64,000 nt of DNA from NCBI RefSeq assembly GCF_947498515.1, contig NZ_CANMKO010000009.1:146136-210135 (forward strand), written 5' to 3'. Below the pieces are notes generated by a model. That model did not search any database. It saw only the letters and a program-made list of their open reading frames with translations, and was not told the DNA's origin. The stretch comes from an uncultured Pelagimonas sp. GTDB lineage: Bacteria > Pseudomonadota > Alphaproteobacteria > Rhodobacterales > Rhodobacteraceae. A program made the position numbers and the translations under genes. This document shows, piece after piece, positions 8,569-18,539 of the stretch. How positions within the stretch are numbered: position 1 is the first letter of the stretch; each line of letters starts with the position of its first letter.

Positions 8569-9018
8569 ATGACAAAATATGAGAAACGGGCCGAGGTGAT
8601 TGAGACACTGACGCCGGAACAATTCCGCATCACGCAGCAAAATGGCACCGAACGCCCCGGCACGGGCGCCTATTTGGACAACAAAAAGACCGGTATTTAT
8701 GTAGATATCGTATCGGGTGAGCCGCTTTTTGCCTCGGCTGCCAAATACGAGAGCGGCTGTGGGTGGCCGAGTTTTGTCAAACCGATTGAGCCGGACAATA
8801 TCGTCGAGCTGCGCGACACCAGCGCCGGGATGATCCGCACCGAGGTACGCTCGCGCCATGGCGATAGCCATCTGGGGCATGTCTTTCCCGATGGGCCGAT
8901 GGATCAGGGCGGGATGCGCTATTGCATCAATTCGGCCGCGCTTCGGTTTATCGCCAAAGAGGACATGGAAGGTGAGGGCTATGGCCAATACCTACACCAA
9001 GTGGAGGATGTGACATGA
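8569..9018 (+). CDS. msrB: Peptide-methionine (R)-S-oxide reductase
   Basis: MsrB reduces the R-epimer of methionine sulfoxide in proteins. The 149-residue product has [18 protein letters not shown] and the catalytic cysteine in [11 protein letters not shown]. The two CxxC pairs that bind zinc in many MsrB proteins are absent ([12 protein letters not shown] and [14 protein letters not shown] stand at those places), so this is a zinc-free type. AGGAGA precedes the ATG at 8569. It overlaps msrA by 4 bp, so the two should be translationally coupled. Confidence 0.96.
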   Translation: MTKYEKRAEVIETLTPEQFRITQQNGTERPGTGAYLDNKKTGIYVDIVSGEPLFASAAKYESGCGWPSFVKPIEPDNIVELRDTSAGMIRTEVRSRHGDSHLGHVFPDGPMDQGGMRYCINSAALRFIAKEDMEGEGYGQYLHQVEDVT

Positions 9019-9512
9019 GCGAACGCGCGGTTCTGGCCGGTGGCTGTTTCTGGGGCATGCAGGATTTGATCCGCAAGCTTCCCGGTGTGGAAAAGACGCG
9101 GGTTGGCTATACCGGTGGCGATGTCGAAAACGCCACCTATCGCAACCACGGCACCCACGCCGAAGGGATCGAGATTTGGTTTGACCCGGCCAAGACCAGC
9201 TATCGCAAGCTGTTGGAGGTGTTTTTCCAGATTCACGATCCGACCACGGTCAACCGGCAGGGCAATGACGTTGGCATGTCGTACCGTTCCGCGATCTATT
9301 TCGTGACGGATGATCAACGCGCCGAGGCGATGAACACCATTGCCGATGTCGATGCCAGCGGGCTTTGGCCCGGCAAGGTGGTCACCGAAGTCGAACCGGT
9401 TGGGGATTTCTGGGAAGCAGAACCCGAGCATCAGGACTACCTTGAACGGTTGCCAAACGGCTATACCTGCCATTTCGCGCGGCCCGATTGGGTGTTGCCC
9501 AAGCGCGGGTAA
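9015..9512 (+). CDS. msrA: Peptide-methionine (S)-S-oxide reductase
   Basis: MsrA reduces the S-epimer of methionine sulfoxide, complementing MsrB. The 165-residue protein has the catalytic GGCFWG at residues 9-14, GYTGG, and the conserved [27 protein letters not shown]. Its ATG overlaps the msrB stop (ATGA). A strong terminator follows at 9600. Confidence 0.97.
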   Translation: MSERAVLAGGCFWGMQDLIRKLPGVEKTRVGYTGGDVENATYRNHGTHAEGIEIWFDPAKTSYRKLLEVFFQIHDPTTVNRQGNDVGMSYRSAIYFVTDDQRAEAMNTIADVDASGLWPGKVVTEVEPVGDFWEAEPEHQDYLERLPNGYTCHFARPDWVLPKRG

Positions 9513-9599
9513 CGCAGATCGCCAAAACGCTTTGCTGAACCCATCATTGCCGTGCCCGTTTTGCGTTTTGGCATTGAGGGTTTTGGTGGCACGATAAAG

Positions 9600-9630
9600 A
9601 AGCCCCCGAATTGGTTTTCGGGGGCTTTTT
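9600..9630 (+). terminator. Rho-independent terminator of msrBA
   Basis: AAGCCCCCGAA pairs with TTCGGGGGCTT around a TTGG loop, and TTTTT follows. It is placed 90 bases past the msrA stop. Confidence 0.88.
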
Positions 9631-9784
9631 GGCGCGTTGCCGATAGCGGCATTTTTTAGCGCCTTACGGGCAAGTTGCTCGGGCTATGCCAGCCCGGCCA
9701 GCATGAGCCGTGAAAGCCAAGATGCTGCGGTTATCATGAAGGTCTGCTACTCAAAGGGGCCAGACCCTAGGGACCTGAAAGGCA

Positions 9785-10460
9785 TTCATGAGGTCATTGA
9801 GTGATTGTTGCGACAAGTTTCTAGATGAGTGGCCTCGGCTCCCCAATGTCCACGACGACATGATGAAAGAAGCCCGGTGCAAGTTGCGCGGATCGCTGGA
9901 AGATTGAGCTTGGCGTCGTGAAGCGTTTGAACACCCCAAAAAAACGGTGGTTCGTTATCAGCTTGTTTTCAAAGCATCCCGTCCCAAAGCGGCTTCTGCG
10001 ATGGTTGCGACTGAGGGTGACGTCGATAACCCATCGACAAACAGGCGGTTGCAAGAGATGCACTATACTGGGTGCGCTTTGCCCCCAGAAACCAAGAGCT
10101 TTCCAAAGAACGTGTGTTGCTAACAACTCGAACAGATTTTGGACGAGGATGACCCGCTATTTTGGAGGTGTACGGCGAAAGCCCGCCTTCAAAAAGGTGG
10201 CCACACACTGCATCGAGTTAAGGTACAATTGGACGAGTCTAACGGGCTTCTTCGGATGCTTCTCTGGCGAAACGCGTGATCATGTTATGACGTCCTGAGC
10301 AACAGCAGACATTTTGACCTATACCGCGACTGGCAGCTAAATCACGCACTGTTGGCATCTCCCCGAGTGGTTCAGGCAAGGTTTCTCAATGACCGGCTTT
10401 CGCGGGAATGGCTATGTGAAATTGCACTGTGGGTGATTTGCGCTGGCTTGGTGGGCCAGC
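9785..10460 (+). pseudogene. Decayed reading frame of unknown family
   Basis: The 9640-10560 stretch has no intact gene. One plus-strand frame (positions congruent to 9785) reads as protein-like sequence for about 225 codons but is broken by stops at 9905, 10121 and about 10277. Recognisable stretches are DEWPRLPNVHDDMMKEARCK, HPKKTVVRYQLVFKASRPKA and FDLYRDWQLNHALLASPRVV. I do not recognise the family. It could be a relic of an acquired gene, or simply non-coding sequence; no terminal inverted repeats or transposase motif were seen. Confidence 0.35.
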
Positions 10461-10475
10461 GTGATTTCGTTTTTT
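10441..10475 (+). terminator. Hairpin with T-rich tail
   Basis: CGCTGGC (10441-10447) pairs with GCCAGCG (10455-10461), followed by a T-rich run ending TTTTTT. It lies about 90 bases beyond the 3' end of fadH on the other strand, so it most likely ends whatever plus-strand transcript existed here. Confidence 0.45.
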
Positions 10476-10520
10476 CGAGGGGTCTCACAAGGCCAGTGTT
10501 TTGCCCCGGTGAATCCTAGT

Positions 10521-10553
10521 TTGCCGGTTTGAACCGAAGCACAAAACCGGCAA
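10521..10553 (-). terminator. Inverted repeat at the fadH 3' end
   Basis: TTGCCGGTTT and AAAACCGGCAA form a 10-bp stem a few bases past the fadH stop codon. There is no T-run on the minus-strand side, so termination is only suggested. Confidence 0.4.
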
Positions 10554-10565
10554 GAGGCTGTTTTC

Positions 10566-12683
<2,118 letters not shown>

Positions 12684-12746
12684 TCACACGATCCGCTTTA
12701 CGTTGTCACCGCCTACGTCACGTCAGGAGCTTATTCAAACCTTACG

Positions 12747-12770
12747 TTACCTTAACCTAAGTCAAGGTAA
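12747..12770. promoter_or_regulatory. Inverted repeat between fadH and the globin gene
   Basis: TTACCTT and AAGGTAA are separated by 10 bases. Further copies of CTTACGTTACC and TTTACCTTAC flank it at 12741 and 12796. It lies in the 230-bp divergent gap. Its length and spacing would suit a MerR- or TetR-type regulator, but no regulator gene is adjacent, so the factor is unknown. Confidence 0.5.
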
Positions 12771-12828
12771 GTTATGCTACAACGCATACATAACGTTTAC
12801 CTTACTGATACATATTCTTACGAGTGAT

Positions 12829-13284
12829 ATGCTGACATTTGATCCAAGTTACCTTTTGGAACACTTCCCGAAAGTGTTTCAGAAAAAGGGCCAGTTTCGG
12901 GATGCCTTTTATGGCAAACTGCTTGAGCAGACGCCCGAGCTGCAGCCGCATTTTGACCGCTATCCAATTGCCAAAACCCATATGATGGAACGGTTTATGA
13001 TGGATTTGGTCAAATCCGCTTCGACCGGCACCGGCATCGCCGATCTCGCGACCAGCTTTGCCGCCTCACATGGCAAGTTTCACCTTGTGGATCGCCATTT
13101 TACCGCCTGTGAAATCGCCATGAAACATGCGTTTTCTGAGGTCAGTCAGGACCAATCATCAATCCCCTCCGATGCGGAACTCAACTTCCATATGTTCTTG
13201 GAGATTGTCTTTCATGAATTGCGCAAAGCCGGTCAGAGCGCAGGGGAAGCCCCCGCTACCCTGACCGCTTACGCGCGACGATAA
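12829..13284 (+). CDS. Globin family protein
   Basis: The 151-residue protein has the length and helix pattern of a single-domain bacterial globin: YLLEHFPKVFQKKGQFRDAFYGKLLEQTPELQPHFDRYPIAKTHMMERF (A-E helices), then SHGKFHLVDRHFTACEIAMKHAF, where the histidine in KFHLVDRHF is the likely proximal haem ligand. It probably binds O2 or NO. The ATG at 12829 is used; 52 residues of upstream open frame run through the promoter region. Its 3' end overlaps the convergent methyltransferase gene by 29 bp. Confidence 0.75.
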   Translation: MLTFDPSYLLEHFPKVFQKKGQFRDAFYGKLLEQTPELQPHFDRYPIAKTHMMERFMMDLVKSASTGTGIADLATSFAASHGKFHLVDRHFTACEIAMKHAFSEVSQDQSSIPSDAELNFHMFLEIVFHELRKAGQSAGEAPATLTAYARR

Positions 13285-13873
13285 AGCGGCTGATGTTCTG
13301 CTTGGGAAAGAACATCATCTCTTCTACGTCGAACCCGGCGTCTTCCAACATCGCTTTCAATCGGTTTGGTCGCAAGGAATGAACCGGTTTGGGCGCTTTG
13401 CCGACCAGCTGCATTAACGCGATCAATGGGATGAACCATGGCTTATTGCCCAAACAGGGGGTCTTGGAAATGAACAGTCCGCCTTCGGGCAATTGGCTAT
13501 GCACATGGGCCAGCGTCGCCTCGGGATCGGCGACCAGATGGATCAGGTTGAAAGCCAGAACTGCATCATAGTGGCCCGGCGCACGCCCGGCGTCGGCCAC
13601 GTCAAAGGTTAAGTTCTCGACGCCATCCCCGACACGCTTTTCGTTGGCGATTTTGATCATTTCGCTCGAAATATCCGTGCCCGTATAGTGCCCCGCCGCA
13701 TCGGCGAGTTTGAGCGCGGTTGTCCCGGTACCACACCCGATCTCCAGCACCGACATGTCGGGCGTGATCAACTCGCGCACCCGCGCCAGCGTCGCCTCAT
13801 AGGCGGGCATGTTGCCAATTGGGTCATTGGCGTATTTGCGGGCGATCTTGTCCCAAAACTGTGCGTGTTCCAT
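13256..13873 (-). CDS. Class I SAM-dependent methyltransferase
   Basis: The 205-residue protein has a Rossmann methyltransferase core: motif I VLEIGCGTGTTALKLA (about residues 42-57), GTDISSEMIKIA, then FDVADA and YDAVLAFNLIHLV. The C-terminus FFPKQNISRFIVARK is conserved in UbiE-like enzymes of this group. The substrate is unknown. Its end overlaps the convergent globin gene. Confidence 0.85.
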   Translation of the reverse strand: MEHAQFWDKIARKYANDPIGNMPAYEATLARVRELITPDMSVLEIGCGTGTTALKLADAAGHYTGTDISSEMIKIANEKRVGDGVENLTFDVADAGRAPGHYDAVLAFNLIHLVADPEATLAHVHSQLPEGGLFISKTPCLGNKPWFIPLIALMQLVGKAPKPVHSLRPNRLKAMLEDAGFDVEEMMFFPKQNISRFIVARKRSG

Positions 13874-14110
13874 CGGGTTGTCCTATGCGCTGTGTTCAAA
13901 TCTGACTGGGGCATAGTTAGGCGCCCTGCGTGGGTATTGAAATTGCCGCATTTGGCAGAGGGCCCATGCAATTCTGCATGTATCACCGCACAGCTGTCCA
14001 AAACCGGCCAATCCCCGCCACCGCGTTGCCCTACTCCTTAAAACCTCTGGCAAAACTGGCCAACCTGTTCACAATGGGGAAAAATCCCCTGTTTTGGAGC
14101 CTCATTGGTG

Positions 14111-15343
14111 ATGCGTTTTCTCATTCTTGTCCTCTGCCTGACCGTCGTCCCGGCCATGTCTTCGGCCCAGGATCGCAAGGCCGTTGAGCGGCAATTCCAA
14201 ACTTGGCTGCAACAAACCATTTGGCCCGCTGCGCGCAAAAAGGGCGTGTCGCGCGCCGTCTACGAGGCGTCTTTGTCTGGTGTGTCCTTGAATTGGAAAT
14301 TGCCCGGCCTTGTGCCGCCGGGCGCAAAATCCGTACCGCGTCAGCAATCGCAGGCTGAATTTGGCGCGCCATCGCGCTATTTCCGCCGCCAATCTATTGA
14401 TGGGGCTACCCGTGGTGGACGCCAAATGGCCAAGGTCCACGCCAAATCCTTGGCGGCGGCGGAACGCAAAACCGGGGTGCCGGGGCGGATTATTCTCGGC
14501 ATTTGGGGGCGTGAAAGCGGGTATGGCAAGGTGCCGATACGCCACAACACCTTTGAAGTCCTTGCAACCAAAGGGTTTATGAGCACCCGCAAACCCTATT
14601 TCACCGGCGAACTCATCGCGGCGCTGCAAATCGTGCAGGCCGGGCATATTCGCGGTCAAAACATGAAAAGCAGCTGGGCGGGGGCCCTTGGTCAGCCGCA
14701 ATTCATGCCCTCCAGTTTCCTCAAATATGCCGCCGATGGGAGTGGCGACGGACGCGCCGATATTTGGGGCTCCGAAGCCGATACCATCGCCTCGATTGCC
14801 AATTACCTCAAACGCCATGGTTGGCAAAAGGGTCGCGATTGGGGGTTCGAAGTCACGGTTCCCGCGACGGTCTCATGCGCGCTCGAAGGGCCGGATCAGG
14901 GCCGCAAATTCCGGGATTGGGCCAAGATGGGGGTGCGCCGCACATCTGGAAAACCGTTTCCAGACAGCGAGTTACGCCGCGATGGTTTCTTGCTAATGCC
15001 TGCCGGTCGTCACGGCCCGGCCTTTGTTGTCACGCCCAATTTCTACGTGCTGAAAGACTACAACACCAGCGATCTCTATGCGCTTTTCGTGGGCCATGTC
15101 GGGGATCGTATCCAATACGGTATGGGCGATTTTAGCGCGTCTTGGGGTAAGATCGACAAGATGCTGCGCTCGGACATCGCCGCGATGCAACGGGGTCTTG
15201 AAGCGCGTGGACATGATGTGGGCGGGGCCGATGGCCTTCCCGGCTACAAAACCCGCCGATCAATTGGACGCTGGCAAGAGGCCAACGGCCAAGCAGCCAC
15301 CTGTTTCCCGCGCGCCAAAATGAAAGCCCAATTGGCGCGCTAA
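14111..15343 (+). CDS. Lytic murein transglycosylase, MltB family
   Basis: The enzyme cleaves peptidoglycan glycan strands to 1,6-anhydro ends in the periplasm. The 410-residue product has a signal peptide (MRFLILVLCLTVVPAMSSAQ), a GH103/SLT_2 domain with the catalytic Glu in IILGIWGRESGYGK, and the family motif SWAGALGQPQFMPSSFLKYAADGSGDGRADIW. A C-terminal peptidoglycan-binding domain is seen at about residues 355-400 (LEARGHDVGGADGLPGYKTRRSI). There is no lipobox, so it should be soluble. The start at 14111 is preferred over TTG/GTG just upstream. Confidence 0.93.
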   Translation: MRFLILVLCLTVVPAMSSAQDRKAVERQFQTWLQQTIWPAARKKGVSRAVYEASLSGVSLNWKLPGLVPPGAKSVPRQQSQAEFGAPSRYFRRQSIDGATRGGRQMAKVHAKSLAAAERKTGVPGRIILGIWGRESGYGKVPIRHNTFEVLATKGFMSTRKPYFTGELIAALQIVQAGHIRGQNMKSSWAGALGQPQFMPSSFLKYAADGSGDGRADIWGSEADTIASIANYLKRHGWQKGRDWGFEVTVPATVSCALEGPDQGRKFRDWAKMGVRRTSGKPFPDSELRRDGFLLMPAGRHGPAFVVTPNFYVLKDYNTSDLYALFVGHVGDRIQYGMGDFSASWGKIDKMLRSDIAAMQRGLEARGHDVGGADGLPGYKTRRSIGRWQEANGQAATCFPRAKMKAQLAR

Positions 15344-15494
15344 AGCGTAAACGAGGCCATGCCGACCAAGCGCCAATGGTGCCGTTTCGGTCAAAGTGAT
15401 TGGGGGTTGAATCGTTCGAAGGGCAGAGACACCCTTGGCGGCTTATGCCGTTGGGTTGGCCGCTTTGTCATGGTCGCGCATGTCTGGCACCGCG

Positions 15495-15797
15495 TTACAT
15501 TTTGCGCAGGTAAGCCCAAGAGACATGTCCTTTTAGCCCTCTGGCGCCCTTTAAGGATACACGACACCAACGCGTGCTACCGGTTTGTTGGCAGCTGTGG
15601 ACCCGCAAGACGGTGCCGTTCGGAAGGCCAAGGATGACTTTGTAACCCGTCCCAGGGCCAGCCCGCATTTTCAACATATCGTCGTTCTCGACGCCAAAGA
15701 CCTCATAAGCTCCGAGCGAGGCCGCCATTGCCGGTTTTGGGTCCAAGGTGGCCCCCAAGGTCATTGCGATCAACGCGACAAGGATAGCTTTGCTCAT
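15495..15797 (-). CDS. Exported SH3-like domain protein
   Basis: The 100-residue protein starts with a signal peptide (MSKAILVALIAMTLGATLDPKPAMAA) followed by a bacterial SH3 domain: MLKMRAGPGTGYKVILGLPNGTVLRVHSC...GSTRWCRVSLKGARGLKGHVSWAYL. Such domains bind cell-wall peptides or envelope partners. The ATG at 15797 has an AGGAGAGAA Shine-Dalgarno; 67 residues of upstream open frame are not signal-like. Three cysteines may form one periplasmic disulfide. The partner is unknown. Confidence 0.82.
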   Translation of the reverse strand: MSKAILVALIAMTLGATLDPKPAMAASLGAYEVFGVENDDMLKMRAGPGTGYKVILGLPNGTVLRVHSCQQTGSTRWCRVSLKGARGLKGHVSWAYLRKM

Positions 15798-16008
15798 CGT
15801 TCTCTCCTGTGTCCTGTTTTTTGAAAGATGTAGTCGTTCAGGCCATCGCGCACAAACGGTTGTTGGGGGGCACAGGTTGTCGTTTTGCACAAACCGAAGG
15901 TCCGGCGCATTCCAGACAAGTGCCATTGGGCCAACGCCACGGTGTAGTTTGATCAAAGCCACCACACGATCTTGGTTGGGATCATTCGAATGAAGCACTC
16001 AGCATTTG

Positions 16009-16044
16009 CATTGCGTGCTATGTAAATGTATATAGCTTGCAATG
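16009..16044. promoter_or_regulatory. MarR operator upstream of the membrane reductase
   Basis: CATTGCGTGCTAT (16009-16021) and ATAGCTTGCAATG (16032-16044) are inverted repeats with 11 of 13 bases matching. It ends 27 bases before the reductase ATG, so a bound repressor would block it. A near-identical half, TTGCATTCCTTGCTATGCAA, lies upstream of the marR gene at 17775-17794. Confidence 0.65.
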
Positions 16045-16070
16045 TAAATGGAATCACTTTGGAGACAGCC

Positions 16071-17204
16071 ATGAAAACCCGTGTCCATGCAATCGCAGGA
16101 GCACTTGGCCTTCTGACAATTCTCACCTTCTGGACCTCGACCATCATATCCGAGGTTTTTGGGTCCTATGAGACCATCGCCATGGTGAAGGGGATGATCC
16201 TAAAGGGGATGTTTATCCTGATCCCGGCGATGGCCATTGTCGGAGCATCGGGCGCGTCGCTTGGCAAAGGCCGACGTGATGCCTTGGTCTCAGCAAAAAT
16301 GAAACGGATGCCGATCATCGCGGCCAATGGCCTGTTGATCTTGGTGCCCATGGCCTTTTTGCTGGAAGCCCGCGCTTCGGCCGGGACGTTTGACGGTCTG
16401 TTCTATCTGCTGCAGGGGGTTGAGCTTGTTGCCGGTGCCGTGAACCTGACTTTGATGGGTTTGAATATGCGTGACGGCATCCGCCTAAGTGGCAAAGGCA
16501 CATCACAGGACGGTGTCAAACTGACCGGTCGTGAAACGGTTGCCGAGGGCACAATGGCCTTTCACATGACCAAACCTGAGGGGTTTGATCATAAGCCCGG
16601 TCAATGGATTCGGATGACTCTGCCGAACAATGGAGGTTCTCGTGTGCTTTCGATCGTCAGTGCACCGCACGAAGCGCAGCTGACCGTGGCAACCCGTATG
16701 ACCGACAGTGCCTTCAAACGGGGTCTAAAAGACCTGCCCGAGGGGGCCGAATTGAAGATCGCCGGTCCCAGTGGCAATTTCACCTTGCATGAGGACGCGG
16801 CCGGCCCGGTGGTCTTTATTGCCGGTGGCATCGGGATAACGCCCTTTCTGTCGATGATCCGCCACGCGGCACAGACCAACTCAGCCCGCAACATGAAGCT
16901 ATTCTATTCCAACCGTGATCCGTCCGCCGCGGCGTTCCTTGCTGAATTGGAAACCCTGGCAGCGGCCAATCCAAATTTCCAATTGGTCGCAACCATGACC
17001 GGGCTTGAGGCGGGCACTTCGGCATGGAACGGCGAAACTGGCCTTGTTGATCTCAAGATGTTGGCCCGGTACCTGCCTGATCCCAAGGCCCCGGTTTACT
17101 ACTGCGTTGGCCCTGCTGGGATGGTCTCGGGGACCAAAGAGATGCTTGCGGGGGCCGGAATCGCCAATGATCGGATCGTCGTTGAAACCTTCACCGGTTA
17201 CTAA
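16071..17204 (+). CDS. Membrane-anchored FAD/NAD(P) oxidoreductase
   Basis: The 377-residue fusion has about 130 N-terminal residues with four predicted membrane helices (IAGALGLLTILTFWTSTIIS, MILKGMFILIPAMAIVGA, IIAANGLLILVPMAFLLE, LVAGAVNLTLMGLNM). A ferredoxin-NADP reductase module follows: FAD site HKPGQWIRMTLPN...SRVLSIVSAP, nucleotide site FIAGGIGITPFLSMIRHA, and VYYCVGPAGMV near the end. It probably passes electrons from NAD(P)H to a membrane or periplasmic acceptor. GGAGA precedes the ATG. The operator in front and the convergent MarR gene suggest repression lifted by a small molecule. Confidence 0.85.
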   Translation: MKTRVHAIAGALGLLTILTFWTSTIISEVFGSYETIAMVKGMILKGMFILIPAMAIVGASGASLGKGRRDALVSAKMKRMPIIAANGLLILVPMAFLLEARASAGTFDGLFYLLQGVELVAGAVNLTLMGLNMRDGIRLSGKGTSQDGVKLTGRETVAEGTMAFHMTKPEGFDHKPGQWIRMTLPNNGGSRVLSIVSAPHEAQLTVATRMTDSAFKRGLKDLPEGAELKIAGPSGNFTLHEDAAGPVVFIAGGIGITPFLSMIRHAAQTNSARNMKLFYSNRDPSAAAFLAELETLAAANPNFQLVATMTGLEAGTSAWNGETGLVDLKMLARYLPDPKAPVYYCVGPAGMVSGTKEMLAGAGIANDRIVVETFTGY

Positions 17205-17235
17205 CGAAAGACTTCAAGTGATCCGCAGATGTGAG

Positions 17236-17264
17236 GCCCCTGTTCCAAAGGATCGGGGGCTTTT
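17236..17264 (+). terminator. Terminator of the membrane reductase gene
   Basis: GCCCC (17236-17240) pairs with GGGGC (17256-17260), with an inner TCC/GGA pairing, and TTTT follows. It is 31 bases past the stop. Confidence 0.6.
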
Positions 17265-17327
17265 CCCGTGCAGATGTGTTCGGAAAATCAAGCGCCAGTC
17301 CAAAAGCTCGGATGACACAGCGACGAT

Positions 17328-17759
17328 TTAGTCTTTTTGCAAAGCCTCAATTGTGCGTTGCATGAAGTTCACGAACTGCGTGCGCTCTTCTGGTGACAAG
17401 GCGACCAAAGCTTTGTCATTGACCATCGAAGCCGCTGTGTAGGCTTGGTCCCGAACCGCGCGGGCCTTTTGAGTCAGGCAGATGGTTTTTGCCCGCCGGT
17501 CCGTTGGATGATCCTTGCGTTCGATCAACCCGTCCCGCTCCATCCGGTTAAGTGTGTTGGCCATGGTTGCCTGTTCGACGTCGAGTTTTTCGACCAATTC
17601 CCGTTGCGTTTGCCCGTCTTGTTGCCACAGGGCCAGAAGCGCCGGAAATTGCCCGGGCACGATACCCAAGGGGTCAATTTCTGCGCGCAGTTCTTCAAAG
17701 AACAGCCGGGCCATATGGTTAACGAGATACCCGGCGGACGTGGTGTGATCGAAAGTCAT
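17328..17759 (-). CDS. MarR family transcriptional regulator
   Basis: The 143-residue protein has the MarR winged helix: FPALLALWQQDGQTQRELVEKLDVEQATMANTLNRMERDGLIERKDHPTDRRAKTICLTQKARAV (about residues 38-103), flanked by dimerisation helices. The DxRxK-like wing DRRAK is present. It shares an operator sequence with the reductase gene it converges on, so autoregulation plus control of that gene is likely. Confidence 0.93.
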   Translation of the reverse strand: MTFDHTTSAGYLVNHMARLFFEELRAEIDPLGIVPGQFPALLALWQQDGQTQRELVEKLDVEQATMANTLNRMERDGLIERKDHPTDRRAKTICLTQKARAVRDQAYTAASMVNDKALVALSPEERTQFVNFMQRTIEALQKD

Positions 17760-17774
17760 GGGGGCAATTTATAA

Positions 17775-17794
17775 TTGCATAGCAAGGAATGCAA
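17775..17794. promoter_or_regulatory. MarR operator upstream of its own gene
   Basis: On the minus strand the site reads TTGCATTCCTTGCTATGCAA. It matches TTGCATTGCGTGCTATGTAA upstream of the reductase in 17 of 20 positions. It begins 16 bases upstream of the marR ATG. Confidence 0.6.
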
Positions 17795-17981
17795 CTGGTT
17801 GCGGGCCGCGCGATCCTCTCACCGTTGCAGTTGTGTTTTCTGTGCAGTCACAGCAGTTTAATCGCCTTCAAAACCCGCTGCACGGGGTTTGCCGCGCCTG
17901 ACGGTTTGCCCGCCCACATTTTGACAACGCCGTCCCACCGCGGTGGTCAAACTTTGCGATAGGGCAAAAAAAAGAGGCCGA

Positions 17982-18221
17982 TTAATCGCCTCCGTCGCCG
18001 TCTCCATCATTGTCCCATTCGCCTCCGGGGTCAGAGGGGTCGGTGTCTGAGCGCCGCTCGCCGCCGTGCCATTCGACCCAGACGTAGGTGCCGTCGGCGT
18101 CTTGGCGTAGTGTTTTGCGCCGGACGCGATCCCGATAGATCGAGAAGGCGAATATGGCAATGACGAAGGCCCATTGGATAGGATCGAAATCCGAACCAGT
18201 GTCCCAGCTGAAGCTTAGCAT
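17982..18221 (-). CDS. Small membrane protein with acidic tail
   Basis: The 79-residue protein has one predicted membrane segment (about residues 12-27, IQWAFVIAIFAFSIYRD), a basic stretch, and an Asp/Gly-rich C-terminus ending in repeated DGDGDG-like residues. The ATG at 18221 is preceded by AAGGAC. No family is recognised. The 3' side up to 17795 holds no other gene. Confidence 0.6.
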   Translation of the reverse strand: MLSFSWDTGSDFDPIQWAFVIAIFAFSIYRDRVRRKTLRQDADGTYVWVEWHGGERRSDTDPSDPGGEWDNDGDGDGGD

Positions 18222-18539
18222 CGCTAAGTCCTTTGTGTTGTTGTGGAAGGTTAGACGCAAAGCGTTTGCGGGGATGATCCGACGACAAGGGTTTGTTCCA
18301 CCCGCGCCTCTTATCAATCCTGTTCAATCGAAACTGCTTCATGTCTGGTTATTTGCTAGCACGGGCAATGTAACAGAATTGCGACGCAGGCTTGTTTGTC
18401 CAAAACGCGTGCAAGGCGGAAACATGCCGGGCTGGTATTTTTACCCCTCGCGCCTGCGCAAAATCTGCACATCTTATGCGCAAGGTCTTTGCCGCCCGCG
18501 TGTCACAACCGGGGCGGAATTAAAAAGTAGGAGAGAGTG

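Noticed and set aside
9640..10560. Insertion sequence in the gene-free region
   Set aside because: No transposase motif, no paired terminal inverted repeats and no target duplication were seen.
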